From Bacteroidales bacterium UBA1797 (GTDB lineage: Bacteria > Bacteroidota > Bacteroidia > Bacteroidales > VadinHA17), in NCBI GenBank assembly GCA_002319885.1, contig DCFT01000118.1, positions 4,177 through 23,389 of the forward strand: a stretch of DNA of 19,213 nt, written 5' to 3'. The notes under the pieces are model-generated. The model was not told the DNA's origin. It saw only the letters and a program-made list of their open reading frames with translations, and did no database searches. This document shows positions 13,017 to 19,213 of this stretch, in pieces; the first letter of the stretch is position 1; the number at the start of each line of letters is the position of its first letter. Both the position numbers and the translations under genes were made by a program.

Positions 13017-15845
13017 TTATTTCTTAAAATACTTTGCAAAAAGCCTTTTTAGTTCATCTATTCTGACAGGTTTTGAAATGAAATCCTGGATTCCGGATAG
13101 TTCGGCTTTCCGTCTGGTTTCAGGTAAATTATCAGCTGTAAAAGCAACTATAATAACCGATCTGTCAAATTTTACAATTCGCTGTGAAGATTCGAAACCA
13201 TCCATCTCAGGCATGAAGAGATCCATGAAAATAATGTCATATTTCTGAGTTTTGGCCATCAGGTAACCTGCATATCCGTCCTCAGAAATATCGAATGAAT
13301 ATCCAAGGCTTTTTAGCATAGTTCCAATAACTTTCTGGTTCATTTTATTATCCTCAATGATCAGAATTTTCAGATCTGTTCTTACTGTGCCAATTTCAAC
13401 CGGAGAGGCCTTGTCTTCCAGGAAAGGGAAGCTGCTTTTTATAATACTAAGAAGCTCGCTGACATCAAATGGCTTTATGAGGTAATGATCTATTCCAAGA
13501 GTAATGCAATTCAGGTAATTGCCTTTTTTGTCATTAGAGCTAATCATAAGCATAATGAAATTAGAGGAGAGCCTGTTTTCCCATAATACCCTGGCAGCAT
13601 CAAATCCGTTAAATTCCTCATCATCAAATATTATAACAAGCTTATATCTCTCGTCAGGATAAGTCATGTTTGTCTTAATCTGATTCGCCGTCGAACGCTG
13701 AAAAGTCGTGACTGTAATGTAAAGACCCAGCTTGTGTAAAGCGCCTAGTATCTCTTCATCCCTGTTCTGATTTCCGGTAATAACCAGGGTTCGGATACTG
13801 TCAAATGTTTTTATATTCTCAAGTGAAAGTTCCTTGATTTGTCTGTCGTTTGAGTAAGTGAGAATTGTGAATGAAACTTTTGTCCCCAGGTCACCGGATA
13901 TTCCCGATGGGCTTACTGCCATCAATTCACCACCCATTAGTTCTATAAGTTGTTTTGATAAAATTGTCCCAAATTCCAAATCATCATTAGTCCTGGTTTT
14001 CTTTGATTCTATATTTACAAAATCACCAAAGATTTTTTTGAGGCTCGCTTTGTCAAAACTTCTGCCGGTGTCGAGCAGCTCGAATCCAAGTGTTATAACT
14101 CCGTTTCTGTTGTTTTTAAGCATACAGTTCAAACGGATCTCTCCTTTTTCAGTATTGTGTATTGAATGATTAATAAGGTTTGTAAGGATTTGTCTTAACC
14201 GGAAAGGATCGCCGATAATACTTTCAGGGACATTATTGTCAACCGTGCAGATTAATTTCAGTTCATTTACTGCAATATTGGTTTTTGCCAGATCGGTACA
14301 GTATGTAATTTCCTCCCGTAAATTAAAAGGTACTTCGTCGAGAATCATTTTCCCCGATTCAATTCTTGAGAAATCGAGTATATCATTTATAATACTCAGA
14401 AGAACCTCTGTTGATCGTTGCAGGAGGCTTACTATCTCTTTTATTTCTGGTGAAAGATGAAACTTCCTGAGCACATCTGTCATGCCAATAATACCATTCA
14501 GAGGGGTCCTGATCTCATAACTCATCCTTGCAAGAAACTCTGATTTTGCTTCATTGGCCTTCACTTCCTGTTTCCGTGCAGATTCAAGCATAGTTACATC
14601 AATCAGTATCTCCATTGTGGCTTCTTCTCCCATGAACATTACCTGTATGCTGTTCCTGAACAGAACAATCTCCCCTATTTCCTTTTTAATTATAACAAAC
14701 TGGTCGGGTTTGAAAGAACCGCCGAGATTTTTTGAATAATAGTCATTCTCTCCGGCTAAAGATGATTCAGGAAATATCTTACCTATCATCACTGTCTCGC
14801 TTGTATAGGAATATTGTGCGGCGGCAACTTTATTTGCTTTAAGTATCTCCCTGTTTTTATTATGTACAATAACCCCTACCGGCATCTCTTCAATTAGTTT
14901 GAAAAGCATTTTTTCGGAAGTTTTAAGCCTATCCATTTCCTTTTTCTGTGATTTGATAAATCGCCAGAACAGGAATATTATCACCTGGATTAAAAACAGG
15001 GTTCCCAGTACTATGAGAAGTGAGTTTCTGATTATATAGTTCTGAAAATGACTGGTAGGTGCAGAAAAGACAAGACCGAGATCTTTTTTCTGTAAAAGTT
15101 GTGTTGAATAATATGATGAAATTAATTCCTCCTCCTTCCCGTTAATTGTAGCCGTATGAAAAATGTTTTCAACAGATCCTGCTGCCAGTCCTCTGGTAAT
15201 TTTATTAAGCTGCGAGTAGACGACTTTATCGGGATTATTGTCGTACACTATTTCTCCCGAGTCGTTTACAACCCATTGCCACTGATAATCTTTAAGGTTA
15301 AATTCAGAAAATATAGCTTTAAAATATTTCTGATAGTCGACGGTTACTACAATATTACCGGTGGTTTCATTGGTTTTTTTATTCAGAACAGGCAGATAAT
15401 AATTATATTTCTGGTTTTCCTGAACAAGCTTTTCCACAGTGTCGATATTAGTCTGCACATGAAGAATAAACGGTTGTTCAAGCCAGTCTTCGCTTTCATT
15501 ATCTTTTTTTAAGCTGAACTCATTTTTATTATTATCATACAATCTTATCCCCACAACGAATTCTTTGTACTTTGAAAAGAATGATTTCATTTTATCTTTT
15601 ATCCTGGACTGATTATCAGGATTGGTAAAAAACTGATTAAGGTCTTCTGAAAAATTGATTTTGTTAAAGTCACTTATAAAACCGTTGTTTGTGCTGTCAA
15701 CAGTAAGACCAACTATCTGTACCTGGCGGTCGAGTAATTCAACTATATAATTAATTTGCTTATTATACATGCTTCTATAGAATATATAATTTGCAATTAT
15801 TATTATAAGAAATGCAGAATATACTAGAATAAGGATCCTTTTCAT
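13017..15845 (-). CDS. Hybrid two-component sensor with degenerate kinase domains and one intact receiver (probable pseudokinase)
   Basis: 942 residues, frame intact. Order: membrane helix 6-23; extracytoplasmic sensor 24-271, probably double Cache; helix 272-296; PAS-like 312-420; HisKA-like 435-500; HATPase-like 540-662; first receiver-like 683-808; second receiver 824-940. In place of the phospho-accepting His of the S-H-E-I-R-T-P motif stands Tyr443 (codon at 14517-14519). The N box reads NLINHSIHNT (556-565), with His560 where the Mg-binding Asn is expected. The DTGxGI motif is DTGRSF (592-597), and the GxGLGL loop is replaced by FGTILSKQ (625-632). Receiver one lacks a normal phospho-Asp context (IIFDDEEFNGF, 738-748). 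Receiver two keeps E831-D832, D875 (MDLFMPEMDG), T903 and K925. The likely role is signal-dependent scaffold or phosphate acceptor from another kinase. RsgA lies 61 bases upstream in the same direction. Confidence 0.9.
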   Translation of the reverse strand: MKRILILVYSAFLIIIIANYIFYRSMYNKQINYIVELLDRQVQIVGLTVDSTNNGFISDFNKINFSEDLNQFFTNPDNQSRIKDKMKSFFSKYKEFVVGIRLYDNNKNEFSLKKDNESEDWLEQPFILHVQTNIDTVEKLVQENQKYNYYLPVLNKKTNETTGNIVVTVDYQKYFKAIFSEFNLKDYQWQWVVNDSGEIVYDNNPDKVVYSQLNKITRGLAAGSVENIFHTATINGKEEELISSYYSTQLLQKKDLGLVFSAPTSHFQNYIIRNSLLIVLGTLFLIQVIIFLFWRFIKSQKKEMDRLKTSEKMLFKLIEEMPVGVIVHNKNREILKANKVAAAQYSYTSETVMIGKIFPESSLAGENDYYSKNLGGSFKPDQFVIIKKEIGEIVLFRNSIQVMFMGEEATMEILIDVTMLESARKQEVKANEAKSEFLARMSYEIRTPLNGIIGMTDVLRKFHLSPEIKEIVSLLQRSTEVLLSIINDILDFSRIESGKMILDEVPFNLREEITYCTDLAKTNIAVNELKLICTVDNNVPESIIGDPFRLRQILTNLINHSIHNTEKGEIRLNCMLKNNRNGVITLGFELLDTGRSFDKASLKKIFGDFVNIESKKTRTNDDLEFGTILSKQLIELMGGELMAVSPSGISGDLGTKVSFTILTYSNDRQIKELSLENIKTFDSIRTLVITGNQNRDEEILGALHKLGLYITVTTFQRSTANQIKTNMTYPDERYKLVIIFDDEEFNGFDAARVLWENRLSSNFIMLMISSNDKKGNYLNCITLGIDHYLIKPFDVSELLSIIKSSFPFLEDKASPVEIGTVRTDLKILIIEDNKMNQKVIGTMLKSLGYSFDISEDGYAGYLMAKTQKYDIIFMDLFMPEMDGFESSQRIVKFDRSVIIVAFTADNLPETRRKAELSGIQDFISKPVRIDELKRLFAKYFKK

Positions 15846-15906
15846 CTGTGTATTGGGTTAAACTCCTAAAAATATAAAGATAATTTATAAAATCAATAAT
15901 ATCATT

Positions 15907-16833
15907 TCATCTGTACTTGCCATTATCCCCATCCATAATATTAAGGTAGCTTCTGTAACGAAGAAACGCTATTTCTCCTTTTTCCACAGCACTTCTGACA
16001 GCACAATCAGGTTCATCAAGATGAAGGCAGTTATTAAATCTGCAGTCTTTCGATTTTTCAAATATCTCACGGAAAAAATGGTATATTTCATTCCGTTCCA
16101 TATCAACAACACCAAACCCTCTTATCCCCGGAGTATCAATAACAAAGGTGTTATTCGGGAACTGATGCATTTCAGGAAAAGTGGTGATATGTTTTCCTTG
16201 TTTATGATAATCAGAAATCCCGGCTGTTTTGAGATTAAGCAGAGGATTAAAAGCATTCAGGAGGCTTGTTTTTCCGACGCCTGAATTACCCGATATAAGA
16301 CTGGTTTTACCCTTCATCAGGTCTTTTAAAAGTTCAAGGTTTGAATAGTTCTTCAGAGAGAGTTTTATACATTCATATCCGATTTTATTGTACAATGATT
16401 CAAGGTATTCCATTTTAGCCAATTCATCCTCACCATAGAGATCGGTTTTATTAATTATTATTTTGGCCGGAACCCGGTATGCTTCTGCAGTAATAAGGAA
16501 TCTGTCAATGAATTCTACAGGGGTTTCGGGAAGAATAATGGTGATCATAAGAAATACCTGATCAATATTTGCGGCAAGTATCTGTGAATGTTTTGAAAGA
16601 TTTGAAGCTTTCCTCAGAATCCAGTTTCTTCGGTCAAGCACCTCTGTTATAATTCCGGAATTTGTCTCTGACTCAATTTCGAACATGATGTTATCACCAA
16701 CGGCGATCGGGTTAGTGGTGCGAAATTCTTTAATCCTGAGTTTCCCTTTAATAGAACAGTCAATTATCCTTCCTTTGCCAGAGAGAACCCGGTACCTGCT
16801 GCCCGTGGATTTTAATACAATTCCTTTTTCCAA
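15907..16833 (-). CDS. rsgA: Ribosome small-subunit-dependent GTPase A
   Basis: 308 residues. An N-terminal OB-fold (residues 1-75) is followed by a circularly permuted GTPase: NKTD (G4) at 128-131 precedes GNSGVGKT (G1) at 182-189 and DTPG (G3) at 233-236. The C-terminal zinc site is C264-x4-C269-x-H271-x5-C277. RsgA acts late in 30S maturation and releases assembly intermediates on GTP hydrolysis. The start is TTG at 16831-16833: the next Met is residue 50, inside the OB-fold, and no in-frame ATG lies between the TTG and the stop at 16891-16893. A TACTTTTG -7 box is 17 bases upstream. The hybrid sensor gene follows after 61 bases. All expected motifs are present. Confidence 0.95.
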   Translation of the reverse strand: MEKGIVLKSTGSRYRVLSGKGRIIDCSIKGKLRIKEFRTTNPIAVGDNIMFEIESETNSGIITEVLDRRNWILRKASNLSKHSQILAANIDQVFLMITIILPETPVEFIDRFLITAEAYRVPAKIIINKTDLYGEDELAKMEYLESLYNKIGYECIKLSLKNYSNLELLKDLMKGKTSLISGNSGVGKTSLLNAFNPLLNLKTAGISDYHKQGKHITTFPEMHQFPNNTFVIDTPGIRGFGVVDMERNEIYHFFREIFEKSKDCRFNNCLHLDEPDCAVRSAVEKGEIAFLRYRSYLNIMDGDNGKYR

Positions 16834-16850
16834 TAGAAAATTATTTGGGA

Positions 16851-16858
16851 CAAAAGTA
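16851..16858 (-). promoter_or_regulatory. Predicted -7 box TACTTTTG for rsgA
   Basis: The minus strand matches TAnnTTTG fully and lies 17 bases from the TTG start, giving a leader of about 10 bases. No -33 TTTG is seen at normal spacing. It is identical to the -7 box of the methyltransferase gene. Confidence 0.5.
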
Positions 16859-16945
16859 AGGAAAATTGCATCATAATATTTTGTCCGGAATTAATTAAAA
16901 CATGTAGAGACGCACAAGTTGGGCGTCTCAATTGCCATAATATGT

Positions 16946-17010
16946 GGCGATAAACAAAATAAATACACGGCGATAATCAAAATTAATACACGGCTTTAAA
17001 CAAAATAAAT
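16946..17010. repeat. Three 23-bp tandem units inside composite repeat B
   Basis: Units start at 16946, 16969 and 16992. The first two run GGCGATAAACAAAATAAATA and GGCGATAATCAAAATTAATA plus CAC. The third begins GGCTTT and is cut after 19 bases, where the right hairpin begins. They are contiguous, with no spacers. Confidence 0.85.
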
Positions 17011-17036
17011 AGAGACGCCCGGGTCGGGCGTCTCTA
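17010..17036 (-). terminator. Probable terminator of the phosphofructokinase gene (right hairpin of composite repeat B)
   Basis: Read on the minus strand, a 12-base stem with a three-base loop is followed by ATTTATTTTG, a T-rich tail. It begins 30 bases after the phosphofructokinase stop at 17066-17068. The same hairpin is part of the repeat. Confidence 0.5.
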
Positions 17037-17065
17037 CAGTATTCTGACAACAATAAATATAATTT

Positions 17066-18268
17066 TTAGTTATCCGATGCCATAAGCAGGAAGGGTTTCA
17101 TCTCAAAACTATGATAGTAAGGTCTGAGTCTCTCAGTATTATAATCTGAAAGTCTTACTATTTTTTTCGAAGCTGTTACGACATCAATAGGCAAATTATC
17201 ATCCCTGCCGTTTTTCAGTACCACAATTCTACCATGTACTCCCTTTAGAACCAGATCCAGCGCGAGATTTCCATATGCCATCGGAACAATGGAATCAAGT
17301 GCGTCCGGATCACCTCCGCGTACCATATAGCCAAGTTTCTGATAGATTACGTTAATGGTTTTACCATTATTATATTTTGGGGAGAGTTCTTTTAGTTTTG
17401 CTGACACCATATCACCTATCCCACCAAGTTTAGCATGGCCATAAGCATCCTTTTCACTATCGGAGAAAATCATTTCTCCACCTTTAAACATTGCTCCTTC
17501 TGATATCAGAACTACTGAATATTTACTCGGATTATGATTTCTGTCTTCAACGAGAAGTTTTGTAAGCTGATCAATATCAAATTCATATTCCGGTATAACG
17601 CACCTGTTGGCTGCACCGGCCAGTGTAGGCAGCATGGCTGTAAACCCTGCATATCTTCCGAATACCTCAAGAACTAAAAGTCTTTCATGAGATCCTGCAG
17701 ATGTCCTGAGGCTGTTCGTCATCTGAATGGTTCTTGAAATGCAGGTGCTGAATCCTATGCAATAATCTGTTCCCGGAACATCGTTATCCATTGTTTTTGG
17801 AATAGCAACAACATTTACCCCTTTTTTGTAAAGATGGACACCATAACTCAAAGTATCATCTCCGCCTATAGGAATAAGAAAGTCAACGCCAAGCCATTCC
17901 AGGTTTTTAATAATTTCAGGCGTAATATCATTATATTCTGCATTGTACGTGCTTTGAAGATGTTCGGGTACACTTGCCTTTGACATGTGGCTTGGCCTCG
18001 TTCTGGAGGTATGTAAAAAAGTTCCGCCTGTTCGTCCGGCCTTATTAACTATATCATCTGTAAGGACCTGATAATTGTTACTATTGTCTGCCTTTGCATC
18101 TCTTATTAATTCGGAGATACCGGCCCATCCCCTGCGAAGACCTATTACTTTGTATCCTTCACGGTTTGCACGGATAGTCACTGCCCTGATGGCCGGATTT
18201 AGTCCGGGGACATCTCCTCCTCCCGTTAGAATAGCAATTACACCCTTTGTTGATTTCTGAGTTGCCAT
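17066..18268 (-). CDS. 6-phosphofructokinase, probably pyrophosphate-dependent
   Basis: 400 residues from the chosen ATG. The phosphofructokinase core is clear: ILTGGGDVPGLNPAIRAVT (13-31), GGDDT (135-139), PKTMDNDVPGTD (157-168) and FGRYAGF (203-209). At the position that is Gly in ATP-dependent enzymes (E. coli Gly104) this protein has Asp138, and the position after Pro of the PGTIDND motif (E. coli Gly124) is Lys158. This pair is the known mark of PPi-using enzymes, which phosphorylate fructose 6-phosphate reversibly with pyrophosphate. The open frame extends to an ATG at 18385, but that lies upstream of the predicted promoter and inside the divergent gene. An ATG at 18295 (409 residues) remains possible. 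The hairpin of composite repeat B follows the stop. Confidence 0.92.
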   Translation of the reverse strand: MATQKSTKGVIAILTGGGDVPGLNPAIRAVTIRANREGYKVIGLRRGWAGISELIRDAKADNSNNYQVLTDDIVNKAGRTGGTFLHTSRTRPSHMSKASVPEHLQSTYNAEYNDITPEIIKNLEWLGVDFLIPIGGDDTLSYGVHLYKKGVNVVAIPKTMDNDVPGTDYCIGFSTCISRTIQMTNSLRTSAGSHERLLVLEVFGRYAGFTAMLPTLAGAANRCVIPEYEFDIDQLTKLLVEDRNHNPSKYSVVLISEGAMFKGGEMIFSDSEKDAYGHAKLGGIGDMVSAKLKELSPKYNNGKTINVIYQKLGYMVRGGDPDALDSIVPMAYGNLALDLVLKGVHGRIVVLKNGRDDNLPIDVVTASKKIVRLSDYNTERLRPYYHSFEMKPFLLMASDN

Positions 18269-18301
18269 AATCTTTTGCTTTTTATTTGATTCCATTATTG
18301 A

Positions 18302-18309
18302 TAAATTTG
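18302..18309 (+). promoter_or_regulatory. Predicted -7 box TAAATTTG for the TIGR01777-family gene
   Basis: A full match to TAnnTTTG, 47 bases before the ATG at 18357. A TTTG at 18274-18277 is 24 bases upstream, longer than usual. It overlaps the opposite-strand promoter of the phosphofructokinase gene, so the two probably compete. Confidence 0.45.
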
Positions 18310-18315
18310 AGACCT

Positions 18316-18346
18316 CTAAAGTAAAACTTTTTAATCTTATTCCAAA
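18316..18346 (-). promoter_or_regulatory. Predicted phosphofructokinase promoter (TTTG-N19-TACTTTAG)
   Basis: On the minus strand TTTG (18346-18343), a 19-base spacer, and TACTTTAG (18323-18316), which differs from TAnnTTTG at one position. The start site would be near 18309, leaving about 13 bases to the ATG at 18295 or 40 to the ATG at 18268. This excludes the far-upstream ATG at 18385. Confidence 0.55.
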
Positions 18347-18356
18347 AACAGTTATT

Positions 18357-19213
18357 ATGCAAGAAAATCCTGCCGGTCCTTCCATAAATAAGAACTCCTC
18401 GGTTTTGATTACCGGCGGTAGCGGCCTTATCGGCAGATACCTTACATCAAGCCTTCAGGCTTCAGGCTATAATGTTTCAATCCTGTCAAGAACCGGTCAC
18501 AAGTCAGAAAAAACAAACGGTTTCATGTGGGACCCGGATAAAAAGATGATTGATCCAGAAGCCTTTGAAGGAATTGATTTCATAATTCACCTGGCAGGAG
18601 CTAATATCGGAAGCAAGAGATGGTCCGGGAAGAGAAAAGAGGTGATAATAAAAAGCCGGGTGGATTCAGCAAGGTTACTTTATAAAACCATTGTCGAAAG
18701 AGGAATAAGGTTAAAGGCATTCATTTCAGCCTCTGCAACAGGCATTTATGGCTCCGATACAAGCCAGAAAATTTTCACTGAAAATGATCAGCCTGCTGAT
18801 GATTTTTTGGGTTCAGTCTGCAAAAAGTGGGAGACAGCGGCAGATCTATTTAATAACTCGGGAATCCGCACAGTAAAAATCAGGTCGGGAGTTGTTCTGG
18901 AAAAAAATGACAGCGCATTGTCAAAACTGGTTAAACCAGGGAAATTTGGATTCCTTGTTAAAACAGGAACCGGCCAGCAGTATATGCCATGGATTCATAT
19001 AGCTGACTTATGTGATATTTATCTTAAAGCATTAAATGATAATACGATGTCAGGAGCTTACAATGCAGTATCACCTCAGCATATTACACACAGCGAATTT
19101 ATGCACATTTTGGGAAAAGTAATGAATCTGCCTGTCTTACCGGTACCAATACCCCCTTTTATGCTGAGAGCTGTTTTTGGAGAGATGTCTTCTATAATAC
19201 TGAAAGGAAGCCG
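18357..19213 (+). CDS. TIGR01777-family NAD(P)-binding epimerase/oxidoreductase (YfcH-like), cut by the window end
   Basis: 285 codons are visible with no stop, so the C terminus lies outside the window. The Rossmann loop GGSGLIG is at residues 20-26 in SVLITGGSGLIGRYL. It is followed by HLAGANIGSKRW (82-93), SASATGIYGS and PWIHIADLCDIY, all typical of this extended short-chain dehydrogenase group (E. coli YfcH, plant SULA-type proteins). The family total is near 300 residues, so only a short tail is missing. The substrate is unknown; the YfcH group is generally annotated as a sugar-nucleotide epimerase by fold only. It is divergent from the phosphofructokinase gene with overlapping promoters. 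The ATG at 18357-18359 was chosen as the first after the -7 box. Confidence 0.88.
   Translation, partial: MQENPAGPSINKNSSVLITGGSGLIGRYLTSSLQASGYNVSILSRTGHKSEKTNGFMWDPDKKMIDPEAFEGIDFIIHLAGANIGSKRWSGKRKEVIIKSRVDSARLLYKTIVERGIRLKAFISASATGIYGSDTSQKIFTENDQPADDFLGSVCKKWETAADLFNNSGIRTVKIRSGVVLEKNDSALSKLVKPGKFGFLVKTGTGQQYMPWIHIADLCDIYLKALNDNTMSGAYNAVSPQHITHSEFMHILGKVMNLPVLPVPIPPFMLRAVFGEMSSIILKGS

Larger units (their letters stand above)
16903..17038. repeat. Composite palindromic repeat B: hairpin, tandem repeats, hairpin
   Basis: It has the same plan and ends as the element at 2671-2837. The left end TGTAGAGACGCACAA (16903-16917) pairs inward with 16919-16929 (one mismatch). The right hairpin has 12-base arms, 17010-17021 with 17025-17036, and its final 15 bases (17024-17038) are identical to the right end of repeat A. 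The outer ends match as inverted repeats at 13 of 15 positions. Between them lie three 23-base units, unrelated to the 15-base units of repeat A. No target-site duplication was found. It fills most of the 232 bases between the rsgA start and the phosphofructokinase stop. Confidence 0.8.

Noticed and set aside
13858..14739. Plus-strand open frames inside the hybrid sensor gene
   Set aside because: They are Ser/Ile/Phe-rich antisense shadows of a long coding frame with recognisable domains on the minus strand.
13017..15845. Hybrid sensor as a frameshifted pseudogene
   Set aside because: The frame is open over 942 residues and the last receiver is intact; the losses are substitutions at catalytic motifs, so a working non-kinase protein is more likely.
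18269..18385. Upstream ATG of the phosphofructokinase frame
   Set aside because: It lies inside the divergent gene and upstream of a good promoter, and the extra residues do not resemble phosphofructokinase.

Overview
The window looks like a chromosomal piece of a Bacteroidota genome, probably order Bacteroidales or a close relative. The reasons are A+T-rich DNA, several -7 boxes of the Bacteroidota type (TAnnTTTG), weak or absent Shine-Dalgarno sequences, an ECF sigma factor / membrane anti-sigma-like / beta-barrel cassette, and gene families typical of the phylum. No tRNA, rRNA, CRISPR array, phage gene or transposase gene was seen. Most content is housekeeping or regulatory. The unusual parts are in the repeats and in several proteins that keep their fold but have lost catalytic residues.

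Layout, left to right. A perfect 34-bp palindrome (8-41) precedes a membrane ICMT/PEMT-type methyltransferase on the minus strand (75-812). A plus-strand gene (993-2654) encodes four charged repeats of about 70 residues followed by a GH16-like jelly-roll domain without its catalytic glutamates. A palindrome-bounded composite repeat (2671-2837) separates it from a three-gene plus-strand cassette: ECF sigma factor, membrane protein resembling an anti-sigma factor, and outer-membrane beta-barrel protein (2944-5592). A hairpin and a good promoter then lead to a ThiF/MoeB-type E1-like adenylyltransferase that lacks most zinc-site cysteines (5724-6491). Next come a large AsmA-family protein (6624-9197), a membrane sensor histidine kinase with a TTG start (9253-10410) and a U32-family Fe-S hydroxylase resembling TrhP (10432-11685).

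From 11721 a cluster of GC-rich hairpins lies between convergent genes. The minus strand then carries tRNA 2-selenouridine synthase (11845-12882), a 942-residue hybrid sensor 'kinase' with degenerate kinase motifs and one intact receiver (13017-15845), and the ribosome-assembly GTPase RsgA (15907-16833). A second composite repeat (16903-17038) precedes a phosphofructokinase with the sequence signature of the pyrophosphate-dependent enzyme (17066-18268). Its promoter overlaps, back to back, that of a divergent TIGR01777-family epimerase cut by the window end (18357 onward).

Working together: the sigma, anti-sigma-like and barrel genes form a plausible envelope-response unit, and AsmA is also an envelope factor. 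The convergent U32 and SelU genes may both act on wobble uridine 34 of tRNA. RsgA and the hybrid sensor are adjacent in the same direction, 61 bases apart, but nothing else links them. The best candidates for something undescribed are the two composite repeats, which share terminal palindromes but have different tandem-repeat cores, and the hybrid sensor that has lost its phospho-accepting histidine and ATP-binding motifs.
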